From Geobacter sp. UBA2189 (GTDB lineage Bacteria; Desulfobacterota; Desulfuromonadia; Geobacterales; Pseudopelobacteraceae), in contig DCVL01000004.1 of NCBI GenBank assembly GCA_002328035.1, forward strand, positions 1 through 25,313: a stretch of 25,313 nt of DNA, given 5' to 3'. The position numbers and the translations under genes were made by a program. This document shows, in pieces, positions 8,132 to 15,035 of this stretch (the first letter of the stretch is position 1; each line of letters starts with the position of its first letter). Under the pieces are notes generated by a model. The model saw nothing but the letters and a program-made list of their open reading frames with translations. It did no database searches and had not been told where the DNA came from.

Positions 8132-8149
8132 CCGGCCAGATGCCTTGCA

Positions 8150-8329
8150 TCAGTCCCCCAATATTTGACTCGATTCTTCCCTGAAAAAGGTTCGCTCGGC
8201 ATACTCTGACTTCTTACCGGTGTTAAATGATGCTACTGGACGGTGGTAGCCCATTACGCGGGTCCAAACCTCACAAGGCTGGCGTTGTTCCTGGGGGATA
8301 GCTGTCTTTTGCTGATTCTGATTTTTCAT
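8150..8329 (-). CDS. Detached glycyl-radical domain of class III ribonucleotide reductase
   Basis: A 59-aa ORF, too short for many gene callers. From residue 19 it reads CEVWTRVMGYHRPV, then ASFNTGKKSEYAERTFF. This is the C-terminal glycyl-radical segment of NrdD (consensus RVxGYxRPV...NxGKxxE), with G27 as the predicted radical glycine. The large NrdD ORF upstream stops right after its zinc motif and lacks this segment. The ATG at 8329 overlaps the TGA of the large ORF as ATGA and has AAAGGAG upstream, so coupled re-initiation is likely. The two polypeptides are inferred to assemble into one enzyme that NrdG activates. Alternatively it arose by a frameshift mutation, but the dedicated start and ribosome site argue against simple decay. 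Confidence 0.85.
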   Translation of the reverse strand: MKNQNQQKTAIPQEQRQPCEVWTRVMGYHRPVASFNTGKKSEYAERTFFREESSQILGD

Positions 8330-10350
8330 CCGTTACTCCTTTCGTTTTTTGCCTGTTGGCGTAGAAGCTCCTCATCACAAAGGGGGCAGAACTGATGCTC
8401 ACCACTCAAGTAGCCATGTATCGGGCAGATGGAAAAGGTTGGAGTAATTGTTATATATGGCAGCCTGAACCTCTCAAGTGAACGTCTGACCAGATTCTTG
8501 CAGGCTTCGGTGCTTGAAACCTGCTCTCCCAGATAAAGGTGCAGGACTGTACCTCCGGTATATCTGCGTTGAAGCTCTTCCTGACGTTGCAGTGCCTCAA
8601 ACGGGTCATCTGTAAATCCAACAGGCAGCTGTGTTGAATTGGTGTAGTACGGGGCTTCATCAGAACCCGCCTGAAGAATATCGTGAAAACGCTTTTTATC
8701 CTCCCGCGCAAAACGGTAGGTAGTACCCTCTGCCGGTGTTGCCTCAAGATTGTAAAGATGGCCGGTCTCTTCCTGAAACTGTACCATCATATCTCTTAGA
8801 TGTTCCATCAACCGTATTGCCATTTCATGACCAAGAGGGGTGCTGATATCATCTTGATCAGCAGTGAAGTTGCGTATCATCTCGTTTACACCATTAATAC
8901 CTATGGTAGAAAAATGATTACGCAACGTTCCAAGATAGCGCTTTGTGTACGGGAACAGGCCGTTATCCATATGGCGCTGGATCACCTTGCGTTTCAACTC
9001 CAGACTGGTACGGCTGATCTCCAGCAACTGATCCAGCCGTTGCAGCAGCCCTGCCTCATCTCCCCGATGCTGATACCCCAGGCGGGCACAGTTGATGGTG
9101 ACAACTCCAAGCGAACCGGTCTGCTCGGCTGAACCGAACAGGCCGTTGCCCCGCTTCAGCAGTTCCCTCAGATCAAGCTGCAGGCGGCAGCACATGGAGC
9201 GAACCATGTTGGGGGACAGCTCGGAGTTGATGAAGTTCTGGAAGTACGGCAGGCCGTAGCGGGCGGTCATTGCAAACAACAGCTCGGCATTCTCGCTCTC
9301 CCAGGGGAAGTCCGGGGTTATGTTGTAGGTGGGGATCGGAAAGGTGAAGATTCTGCCCTTGGCATCGCCAGCAGTCATCACCTCGATATAGACCTTGTTG
9401 ATCAGGTCCATCTCGGCCTGCAGCTCGCCGTAGGTAAACGGCATCTCTTCTCCAGCAATCACCGGCACCTGCTGTTTCAGGTCTTCCGGGCAGGCCCAGT
9501 CAAAGGTCAGGTTGGTAAAGGGGGTCTGGGTACCCCAGCGGGACGGCACATTCAGGTTAAAGATCAGCTCCTGTATCTGCTGCCTGACATCCTCGTAGTT
9601 CAGTGAATCCTTACGGATGAACGGCGCCAGATAGGTATCAAAGGAGCTGAAGGCCTGAGCCCCGGCCCATTCATTCTGCAACGTCCCCAGGAAGTTGACG
9701 ATCTGCCCCACCGCGCTGGAGAGGTGCTTGGGGGGTGCAGCCTCCACCTTGCCCGGCACGCCGTTAAAACCCTCGGCCAGCAACATCCGCAACGACCAGC
9801 CGGCACAGTAACCGGACAGCATATCCAGGTCATGGATATGTATACTGCCGTCACGGTGAGCCTCACCTACCTCCGGTGGGTAGACCTGACTCAGCCAGTA
9901 GTTGGCAATCACCTTGCCGGACAGGTTTAGAATCAGACCTCCCAATGAGTAACCCTGGTTGGCGTTGGCACTGACCCGCCAATCACTCTGATCCAGATAC
10001 TCATTAACCGAGGCGGTCACATCCACAACAGTCTTGCGATCCTGCCGCAGACGGCTGCGCTGTTCGCGGTAGACCGCATACGCACGGAGGGTGGCGAAAT
10101 GATTCGCCGATATCAGAGCCTGTTCAACCACATCCTGGATTTGTTCAATGCTGGGCGGTTCCTGCGGAAAGCGGTGGCGCAGCACCTTCAACACCTGGCT
10201 GGTGAGCAGCATGGCTTCATCATCGCCAAACTCAGCGGTGGCCTTGCCTGCCCGCTGGATAGCGGACTGGATGCGGGGTGCCTCAAAGGGTACGCGGGTT
10301 CCGTCACGTTTGATGACGAAAACGGGGGCTGCAACAACAGGTTGGTTCAT
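8326..10350 (-). CDS. nrdD: Anaerobic (class III) ribonucleoside-triphosphate reductase, large part
   Basis: A 674-aa catalytic chain that reduces ribonucleotides to deoxyribonucleotides without oxygen. An N-terminal ATP-cone covers about residues 10-105 (FVIKRDGTRVPFEAPRIQSA). The ten-stranded barrel follows, and the C-terminus carries the zinc motif CPIHGYLSGEHQFCPLC. The chain ends about 15 residues later without the RVxGY radical motif that normally follows; that motif is on the overlapping 59-aa ORF at 8150-8329. The ATG at 10350 has AAAGGAG upstream. The promoter region holds two NrdR boxes and the leader holds a cobalamin riboswitch with a terminator, so the gene should be off when B12 is plentiful, implying a B12-dependent class II enzyme elsewhere in the genome. 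Confidence 0.93.
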   Translation of the reverse strand: MNQPVVAAPVFVIKRDGTRVPFEAPRIQSAIQRAGKATAEFGDDEAMLLTSQVLKVLRHRFPQEPPSIEQIQDVVEQALISANHFATLRAYAVYREQRSRLRQDRKTVVDVTASVNEYLDQSDWRVSANANQGYSLGGLILNLSGKVIANYWLSQVYPPEVGEAHRDGSIHIHDLDMLSGYCAGWSLRMLLAEGFNGVPGKVEAAPPKHLSSAVGQIVNFLGTLQNEWAGAQAFSSFDTYLAPFIRKDSLNYEDVRQQIQELIFNLNVPSRWGTQTPFTNLTFDWACPEDLKQQVPVIAGEEMPFTYGELQAEMDLINKVYIEVMTAGDAKGRIFTFPIPTYNITPDFPWESENAELLFAMTARYGLPYFQNFINSELSPNMVRSMCCRLQLDLRELLKRGNGLFGSAEQTGSLGVVTINCARLGYQHRGDEAGLLQRLDQLLEISRTSLELKRKVIQRHMDNGLFPYTKRYLGTLRNHFSTIGINGVNEMIRNFTADQDDISTPLGHEMAIRLMEHLRDMMVQFQEETGHLYNLEATPAEGTTYRFAREDKKRFHDILQAGSDEAPYYTNSTQLPVGFTDDPFEALQRQEELQRRYTGGTVLHLYLGEQVSSTEACKNLVRRSLERFRLPYITITPTFSICPIHGYLSGEHQFCPLCDEELLRQQAKNERSNG

Positions 10351-10409
10351 GCTGTAGACTCCTTTGCAGTGGAGTCCGGGGATCTCAGATTAATCGCAAG
10401 GGTAATAAA

Positions 10410-10444
10410 AAAGTCCGCATCTGCCATCGCAGAGTGCGGACTTT
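10410..10444 (-). terminator. Riboswitch terminator in front of nrdD
   Basis: On the minus strand AAAGTCCGCA pairs with TGCGGACTTT, extended by TCTGC/GCAGA, and is followed by TTTTTTATT. It lies 60 bases before the nrdD start and is the expected OFF structure of the cobalamin riboswitch. Confidence 0.88.
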
Positions 10445-10506
10445 CCGTATTTAAAGTCACCCGATTTCGATCCACACTCCCAGTCCCCGGAGAGTTTAGT
10501 GGTTTG

Positions 10507-10663
10507 GATCATCAGCAGGTCTTCTGGCTCGCGAGTCATCCTGGGGGCACCTTCCCGGTTCTTATACCAGTGGCCTTTGCCCTTTGTCATCGCTTACAGC
10601 GGCGGGTCCGCGTGGGCATTTAACCCCTCTTCCCTATTAAGCCCTTACAGGCACCGTTGATCC
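10507..10663 (-). promoter_or_regulatory. Cobalamin riboswitch upstream of nrdD
   Basis: The minus strand carries a full aptamer: P1 arms GGATCA (10658-10663) and TGATCC (10507-10512), GGTGCC, AATAGGGAAG, GCGGACCCGCCGCTGTAAGC, CCACTGG, and the B12 box GAGCCAGAAGACCTGC. It closely resembles the copy in front of the XRE-cupin gene. With the terminator at 10410-10444 it should repress nrdD when adenosylcobalamin is abundant. Confidence 0.94.
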
Positions 10664-10688
10664 GTTATTTTACTTCTGCTTCAAAATA

Positions 10689-10736
10689 GCAGAATATGTT
10701 GTGCCAACTTCATTACCACAGCACAACATATAGTGT
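10689..10736. promoter_or_regulatory. Tandem NrdR boxes in the nrdD promoter region
   Basis: Two 16-bp sites at 10689-10704 and 10721-10736 match the NrdR consensus (acaCwAtATaTwGtgt). I count 14 of 16 for the second and 12 of 16 for the first read on the minus strand. Their centres are 32 bp apart, the three-turn spacing typical of NrdR operators. They also contain an 11-bp perfect inverted repeat (atatgttgtgc/gcacaacatat). The upstream box reaches the stop codon of the selenoprotein gene. Confidence 0.7.
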
Positions 10737-10993
10737 CAACAATCTACGGCATAAAAACTTTGCTCTCCTACATTACTGCAAATTTCCAACAGCTCATCCG
10801 CTTCCGGATAACGCCGTTGCTCCATTCTGGAAAATATCGGCAGATCATTCAGAAATACAGCAAATTCACTTTTATTTGGTCCTACCTCAAGCATTACATC
10901 AACCACCTTTGCATCCTTTTTCAATTGATCAGCGAGACTCGCTGCACGAGGGTGCTGCCCTCAAGACGCACAATACTGAATTTTAAGCCTCAT
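10736..10993 (-). CDS. SelW/Rdx-like selenoprotein (in-frame UGA)
   Basis: An 85-aa thioredoxin-like protein of the SelW/Rdx family, readable only if the TGA at 10961-10963 is decoded as selenocysteine. The N-terminus is MRLKIQYCAS-Sec-GQHPRAASLA, giving the redox motif C8xxU11. The C-terminal half keeps the family pattern (EFAVFLNDLPIFSR and RYPEADELLEI). Just 3' of the UGA an RNA hairpin CAGCGA-GTC-TCGCTG starts about 16 bases on, with its loop about 22 bases on, consistent with a bacterial SECIS. AAGGAG precedes the ATG at 10993, which lies 30 bases after thioredoxin reductase in the same operon. Standard gene callers would give only the false start at 10924. A redox role with thioredoxin reductase is inferred. 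Confidence 0.85.
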
Positions 10994-11023
10994 ACCTTAC
11001 CTCTCCTTTTTTGTTTGATAGGT

Positions 11024-11983
11024 TCACCTCTGCTGCAAACCCTCCAGATAACGTTCCGCATCCAATGCAGCCATACAACCTGTACCTGCTGATGTAATCG
11101 CCTGACGATATATATGATCCTGCACATCCCCTGCGGCAAAAACACCGGCAATACTTGTCTGGGTAGCAAATCCATCAGAACCGCTTCTGGTTTTTATGTA
11201 TCCGTTGTGCATATCAAGCTGACCTTCAAATATGCCTGTATTTGGAGAGTGCCCGATAGCAATGAATACTCCCTCTACAGGTATCTCTTTAACCGAGTTA
11301 TCTTTCAGGCTCCTTATCCATATGGCTTTAACCATATTCTCATCCCCAATAACCTCATCAAGAACATGGAACCATTCAATGGTAACATTACCTTCATCTG
11401 CTTTTTTTCTTATCTTGTCAGAAAGGATCTTTTCGGATCTGAACTGGTCACGGCGATGAACCACAGTAACCTGACTGGCAATATTTGAAAGATAAAGCGC
11501 ATCTTCAACCGCAGTGTTCCCTCCGCCAATAACCGCCACAGGGAGATCACGATAGAAAAAACCATCGCATGTGGCGCATGCCGACACACCTTTGCCTTTG
11601 TATTTTTCTTCTGAATCCATACCCAGGTACTGCGCTGATGCTCCAGTTGCAATTATAAGGGCGTCACAGCTGTATGAATCAAGATCCCCTTTAAGAACAA
11701 AAGGACGCTGCTGCAGATCCGCTGAGACAATCTGATCATAAATTATTCTTGTATTAAAACGTTCAGCATGCTGACGCATCCGCTCCATAAGTTCCGGCCC
11801 CTCTACACCTGCATGATCGCCAGGCCAGTTATCTACTTCCGTAGTGCTGGTTAGCTGTCCGCCAGGCTGTAATCCGGCAATTATGACAGGTTCAAGATTG
11901 GCTCGCGCGGCATAAATTGCCGCTGTATAACCAGCAGGTCCAGAACCAAGAATAATAAGACGGTTGTGTTGATGTGCGCCCAT
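11024..11983 (-). CDS. trxB: Thioredoxin reductase
   Basis: A 319-aa NADPH-dependent flavoprotein. The FAD-binding GSGPAG is at 13-18, the redox-active pair C136-A-T-C139 lies in VSACATCDGFF, the NADPH-binding VIGGGNTAVEDA follows, and the second FAD motif is GVFAAGDVQDHIYRQ. I chose the ATG at 11983 because the protein then begins right at the FAD fold and GGAAGGG lies upstream; the longer ORF from 12031 would overlap the regulator gene. It is the middle gene of the arsR-trxB-selenoprotein operon and probably reduces thioredoxin and possibly the SelW-like protein. Confidence 0.95.
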   Translation of the reverse strand: MGAHQHNRLIILGSGPAGYTAAIYAARANLEPVIIAGLQPGGQLTSTTEVDNWPGDHAGVEGPELMERMRQHAERFNTRIIYDQIVSADLQQRPFVLKGDLDSYSCDALIIATGASAQYLGMDSEEKYKGKGVSACATCDGFFYRDLPVAVIGGGNTAVEDALYLSNIASQVTVVHRRDQFRSEKILSDKIRKKADEGNVTIEWFHVLDEVIGDENMVKAIWIRSLKDNSVKEIPVEGVFIAIGHSPNTGIFEGQLDMHNGYIKTRSGSDGFATQTSIAGVFAAGDVQDHIYRQAITSAGTGCMAALDAERYLEGLQQR

Positions 11984-12011
11984 TTCAGAATCCCTTCCAT
12001 CAAGAGTTTTT

Positions 12012-12350
12012 TTATTCTGCCCCATCTTCACGATTACGAAGACAACATTGGGCTTTCTTCTGCACTATTTCAGGCTGTTCGTTTCTTAGAAGATTTAACA
12101 GTCCTTCAATAAGTTCAGGACGGCATACATAGTAACAGCGCTGTGCGCCATCCTGTGCAAAATCAACTATCCTGGCATTACGGAGCACAGTTAAGTGCTG
12201 AGAGATGTTGGCTTGTGAACTTGGCAATATCTCATGGATATCCGTTACACATTTAGTGCCGTTCAACAGCTCAATAACAATCTGTAAACGGGTTGGATGG
12301 GCAAGAGATTTTAAAATAGTGATCCAATAATTTTCAATTATAGCTGTCAT
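12012..12350 (-). CDS. ArsR/SmtB-family regulator
   Basis: A 112-aa winged-helix repressor. The recognition helix is around SSQANISQHLTVLRNA. Cysteines at 34 (in LLNGTKCVTD, the position of the ELCVCDL metal motif), 72, 76 and the C-terminal pair C102-C103 could form a metal, metalloid or thiol sensor. The canonical CVC pair is reduced to a single cysteine, so the inducer may differ from arsenite. The gene is first in the operon with trxB and the selenoprotein. Its promoter is followed by a perfect 12-bp palindrome that is a likely autoregulatory operator. A redox or persulfide sensor (SqrR/BigR style) is another possibility. Confidence 0.85.
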   Translation of the reverse strand: MTAIIENYWITILKSLAHPTRLQIVIELLNGTKCVTDIHEILPSSQANISQHLTVLRNARIVDFAQDGAQRCYYVCRPELIEGLLNLLRNEQPEIVQKKAQCCLRNREDGAE

Positions 12351-12366
12351 ATCAATGCCTTAAATC

Positions 12367-12408
12367 ATATTCGAATATTCTTATATCAAATGACAAAAAA
12401 AATGTCAA
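12367..12408 (-). promoter_or_regulatory. Promoter and palindromic operator of the arsR-trxB-selenoprotein operon
   Basis: On the minus strand TTGACA (12403-12408) and TATAAG (12380-12385) are separated by exactly 17 bases. Immediately downstream, at 12367-12378, is the perfect palindrome ATATTCGAATAT, placed near the transcription start where an ArsR-type repressor would bind. Confidence 0.7.
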
Positions 12409-12464
12409 CAACTACAGACAGCAACTCTTGACACCTACTTATAACCTGTGCCCCTACCCGTCCC

Positions 12465-12560
12465 ATGAACTCTTTCTACCGTTTTACATCCTTTTTCGGG
12501 TTTTTCTGGTACGGCTTTTATTTTACGCCGTCTGCCCGGGCGAGGCTGTACGCGGTTTAA
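12465..12560 (+). CDS. Aromatic-amino-acid attenuation leader peptide
   Basis: A 31-aa ORF in which 12 of the 17 residues from 4 to 20 are aromatic: Phe at 4, 7, 10, 11, 13, 14, 18, 20; Tyr at 5, 16, 19; Trp at 15. The stretch includes FFGFFWYGFYF. This is the signature of a ribosome-mediated attenuator leader, like the pheA leader. Downstream RNA can form mutually exclusive antiterminator and terminator hairpins, and then the DAHP synthase start. No strong ribosome site is seen before the ATG; a TATAAC at 12440 could be the -10 of a promoter giving a very short leader. The controlled gene is truncated, so the element is probably orphaned. Confidence 0.75.
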   Translation: MNSFYRFTSFFGFFWYGFYFTPSARARLYAV

Positions 12561-12625
12561 GGAAGAAAAAAACCGATTACACAACCAAAAGCCGGGGCAG
12601 ACGGAATGAGTCTCCCGGCTTTTTT
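12528..12625 (+). promoter_or_regulatory. Attenuator: antiterminator and terminator before aroF
   Basis: The terminator is AAAGCCGGG (12588-12596) paired with CCCGGCTTT (12614-12622), followed by a T run to 12625. The antiterminator is CCGTCTGCCC (12528-12537), directly after the aromatic codons, which is exactly complementary to GGGCAGACGG (12595-12604). A ribosome stalled on the Phe/Tyr/Trp codons would leave 12528-12537 free and prevent termination; one that reaches the stop codon would cover it. Confidence 0.75.
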
Positions 12626-12651
12626 CGTTCTCGCTCAGAGAAAAATGACAC

Positions 12652-12679
12652 AAGGCCGGGGCTCCTCCAGGCCTTTTTG
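12652..12679 (+). terminator. Second terminator-like hairpin before the aroF remnant
   Basis: AAGGCC (12652-12657) and GGCCTT (12670-12675) form a stem followed by T residues. It lies between the attenuator and the aroF start and may be a second stop for the leader transcript. Confidence 0.4.
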
Positions 12680-12702
12680 CTTTTGGGAAAAAGGAGCTGA
12701 AG

Positions 12703-12840
12703 ATGATTATCGTAATGAAGGCAGGCCCAGGCAAGAAAGACAGGGATGAAGTGGTAAAACGGATTAAAGAGCTGGGCTACAAGCCTCATGTAATCCACGG
12801 CACAACCAGGGATGTTATCGGAGCCGATAGTGTAAATTAA
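12703..12840 (+). pseudogene. aroF: Truncated DAHP synthase (AroF/AroG type I-beta), N-terminus only
   Basis: The ORF begins MIIVMKAGPGKKDRDEVVKR and continues through LGYKPHVIHGTTRDVIGA. This is the typical N-terminal ferredoxin-like regulatory domain of 3-deoxy-7-phosphoheptulonate synthase, the first enzyme of aromatic amino-acid synthesis. Homology stops after about residue 41, and four codons later there is a TAA, so more than 85% of the enzyme is missing. AAGGAG precedes the ATG with ideal spacing. The break coincides with the start of the CRISPR-Cas island, which probably replaced or displaced the rest of the gene. A functional copy would have to be elsewhere. Confidence 0.8.
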
Positions 12841-12841
12841 A

Positions 12842-12872
12842 ACTGAAACGTTGCAAATTGAGCTGACCATAG
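12842..12872 (+). promoter_or_regulatory. Possible cas-operon control element upstream of cas6
   Basis: ACTGAAACGTTGCAA at 12842-12856 differs at one base from ACTGCAACGTTGCAA at 21882-21896 in front of cas1. Directly after it, AATTGAGCTGAC (12856-12867) matches the 5' half of the CRISPR repeat at 11 of 12 bases. It lies at the junction with the aroF remnant, about 90-120 bases upstream of cas6. Function is inferred from position only. Confidence 0.3.
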
Positions 12873-12960
12873 TAAAATCGCCTAGAGTCACAGATACGGA
12901 CACAGTTTGAATATTGAGGCTGTCCCCCGTTTATTCTTCTATGGAGGTCTCGTTAGGCCG

Positions 12961-13896
12961 ATGCTCTTTGGCGCATACCGTATTTCTTCCGTACTTCTTG
13001 ATGACGCAATTCTTCCCACCTACAAAGGCTCAACCTTCAGAGGTGCATTCGGGGGATGCCTTAAGCGTGCTGTCTGTGCGGTCAAAAAAAGTAACTGTTC
13101 CGACTGCCTGCTCTTTAGTCGCTGCATCTACGCCCAGTTGTTTGAGCAAAAGGATTGGCGTGACCAAGGGGCAGGCAGAACCGTTGCCCCGCCCCACCCA
13201 TACATGATTGAGCCGGACAACGACCAGAGGACACGCCTCAGGGCTAGTGACGAATTCAATTTCAATCTGCTGCTTTTCGGAGAAATAAACGCTTCACTTC
13301 CCTATTTTGTGTACGCTTTTGAACTGATGGGAGAACAGGGGATAGGCAAGAAAACAGGAGAACATAGGGCACGGTTTTCTCTTCGTCATGTCAGAAATCA
13401 GGGAATAGAGCTTTTTGACCCACAAAAGGGGAGACTGGAGGCTCCACCCCGACAGGAAACCCTCTTACTCCCGCCGTTAGAAACCTCAAAAGAAACAGCT
13501 TCTGTCAGCATTACGCTCAATACACCCCTAAGGCTTAAAAGTGACAATCATCTCCAGGACAGAGTTGAATTCCCTTTACTGGTGCGCACAATGCTCAGGC
13601 GGGTATCCTCCCTGTTTAACGCATGGGGAGAGGGCGAGCCGCAGCTTGATTACAAAGGCATGATAAAACGCGCAGAGCAGATTGTCGTAGTTGACGGCCA
13701 CCTTTACTGGCATGACTGGGAGCGCTACTCCAACCGCCAGGAGCAGGCCATGAGTTTTGGCGGCATGCTGGGCAGCATCACTTACCGAGGCCCACTGGCC
13801 GAATACCTGCCGCTTATCAGGCTTTGTCAACGCCTGCATATCGGCAAACAGACCACCTTCGGCCTCGGAAAATTCACGGCGGAGTTCACAAAGTGA
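12961..13896 (+). CDS. cas6: Cas6, CRISPR pre-crRNA processing endoribonuclease
   Basis: A 311-aa RAMP protein of the Cas6 family found with type III systems. It begins with the RAMP strand and AILPTYKGSTFRGAFGGCLK, then a cysteine cluster (SNCSDCLLFSRCIYAQLFE) typical of this branch, and ends with the glycine-rich region (HIGKQTTFGLGKF). It should cut the repeat RNA to leave the 8-nt handle ATTGAGAC on each crRNA. I use the ATG at 12961; a TTG at 12907 in the same frame would add 18 residues. GGAGG lies 13 bases before the ATG, which is longer than usual, so the start is not certain. It is the first gene of the operon; its TGA overlaps the GTG of the next gene. Confidence 0.88.
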   Translation: MLFGAYRISSVLLDDAILPTYKGSTFRGAFGGCLKRAVCAVKKSNCSDCLLFSRCIYAQLFEQKDWRDQGAGRTVAPPHPYMIEPDNDQRTRLRASDEFNFNLLLFGEINASLPYFVYAFELMGEQGIGKKTGEHRARFSLRHVRNQGIELFDPQKGRLEAPPRQETLLLPPLETSKETASVSITLNTPLRLKSDNHLQDRVEFPLLVRTMLRRVSSLFNAWGEGEPQLDYKGMIKRAEQIVVVDGHLYWHDWERYSNRQEQAMSFGGMLGSITYRGPLAEYLPLIRLCQRLHIGKQTTFGLGKFTAEFTK

Positions 13897-15017
13897 AACG
13901 GGTACTGATAGCCGTGTGCGGCCTGACCCCGCAGGTAATAACCGAGACCCTGTATGCAATGCTCCAGCAGGGAAAAATGCCGGACGCAATCAGGATACTG
14001 ACCACTTGCAAAGGAAAAGAGATCTGCAATGCGCTACTGCTGAGTCCGGTAGACGGCGCCTACTATCGTCTGCTGGATGAATACGGAATCAGGCCTGATC
14101 TGATTGATTTCAGTACGCGCCATATCCTTACTCCGGTAGATGAAGCAGGAAACCCGCCCGACGACATCAACGGAGAAGATGAAAATGAACAGTTTCTGCG
14201 CCTATGCATGGAACAGCTTTTTGATGCCACGTGCCATGAAGACTGGCAGCTGTTCTGTTCCATTGCCGGTGGCCGGAAGACAATGGGCGCCTGCCTAACA
14301 CTGGCAGCCCAGTGTTACGGCAGACCTCAGGATAGGCTCTATCACGTACTGGTCTCGCCCGAATTTGAAAGCAGTCGGGAATTTTTCTATCCGCCGCGCC
14401 AGTCACGGGAGATTACCCTGAAAGATGCCAAAGATCAGCCGTATCGCAAAGAAACCCGATACGCAAAGGTCAGCCTCGTGGCTATGCCGTTCTTCTCCAT
14501 CCGCGATCGGCTGACCGAAAGACACCTTAAACAGCCTGAGTCACCGGCAAGCCTTATGCTTTCGCTGGTACGGGAAAAACAGCCGGAGCTGCTGATTGAC
14601 CTTGCCGCAGGAAAGCTGATCTGGAAGGGGGTAGAATGCGACCTTATGCCGGCCCGGCTGGCGCTGTACGCCTTCTTTGCCATACTCAAAAAAGAGGCCG
14701 GATGCACCAGAAAAAGCTGCAAGGGGTGCGATGACTGCTTTGTGCCGATAACCGGCATCTTTGAGCGAGACGGTCTGATAGCCGACCTGTACCGCCGGAT
14801 CGTGCCTGGCAAGGATCATGATGCAATGAGTAGCACTGGCATAACGGCGCTCTCGGCAGAGAACTTCAACGCCTACAGATCCAAACTGCGGCGTGACCTG
14901 GAAAAGGCCTTTGGCCCCATAGAGGCCGACCGACTGGAGATAGGCAGACGGGGACGCCGTCCCAAAACCCGTTACGGCCTGGCGCTTGAGCGGGAGCAGA
15001 TAAAGATTGTGCTGTAA
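13893..15017 (+). CDS. NE0113-family CRISPR-associated ring nuclease/CARF protein (Csm6-type annotation)
   Basis: A 374-aa protein whose first ~190 residues match the NE0113 (TIGR02584) CARF-like family: RVLIAVCGLTPQVITETLYA at the start and CSIAGGRKTMGACLTLAAQ in the middle, the two loops that line a cyclic-oligoadenylate pocket. The C-terminal ~180 residues carry a cysteine cluster (CTRKSCKGCDDC) and a basic end (RRGRRPKTRYG), resembling a winged helix; no HEPN RxxxxH motif is evident to me. The GTG start at 13893 overlaps the cas6 stop as GTGA. Expected roles are cOA binding with signal degradation, or a cOA-responsive regulator. The database name Csm6 is used for this family, but RNase activity should not be assumed. 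Confidence 0.75.
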   Translation: MKRVLIAVCGLTPQVITETLYAMLQQGKMPDAIRILTTCKGKEICNALLLSPVDGAYYRLLDEYGIRPDLIDFSTRHILTPVDEAGNPPDDINGEDENEQFLRLCMEQLFDATCHEDWQLFCSIAGGRKTMGACLTLAAQCYGRPQDRLYHVLVSPEFESSREFFYPPRQSREITLKDAKDQPYRKETRYAKVSLVAMPFFSIRDRLTERHLKQPESPASLMLSLVREKQPELLIDLAAGKLIWKGVECDLMPARLALYAFFAILKKEAGCTRKSCKGCDDCFVPITGIFERDGLIADLYRRIVPGKDHDAMSSTGITALSAENFNAYRSKLRRDLEKAFGPIEADRLEIGRRGRRPKTRYGLALEREQIKIVL

Positions 15018-15035
15018 GGAGACAGAGGAGAGATC

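Noticed and set aside
8344..8350. A AAA AAC slippery heptamer near the end of nrdD, in the right phase for -1 frameshifting into the radical domain ORF
   Set aside because: After a -1 slip the new frame meets TAA five codons later, before the ATG of the small ORF, so no fusion protein would result. Re-initiation at the ATGA overlap explains the layout better.
10689..10720. TTGGCAC...CTGC on the minus strand as a sigma-54 promoter of nrdD
   Set aside because: The GG to GC distance is 13 bases instead of 10, and the site is explained by an NrdR box.
10736..10924. 62-aa ORF starting MKKDAKVV
   Set aside because: It is the tail of the selenoprotein gene. The true start is at 10993, with the UGA at 10961 read as selenocysteine.
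12428..12433. TTGACA as the -35 of the aroF leader promoter
   Set aside because: No -10 lies at 16-18 bases. The TATAAC at 12440 is only six bases away, so it could be a -10 only with a different, weak -35.
12428..12700. 90-aa plus-strand ORF over the aromatic leader
   Set aside because: It is in another frame from the Phe/Tyr/Trp-rich leader and covers two terminator hairpins. Composition and signals support the leader peptide and attenuator instead.
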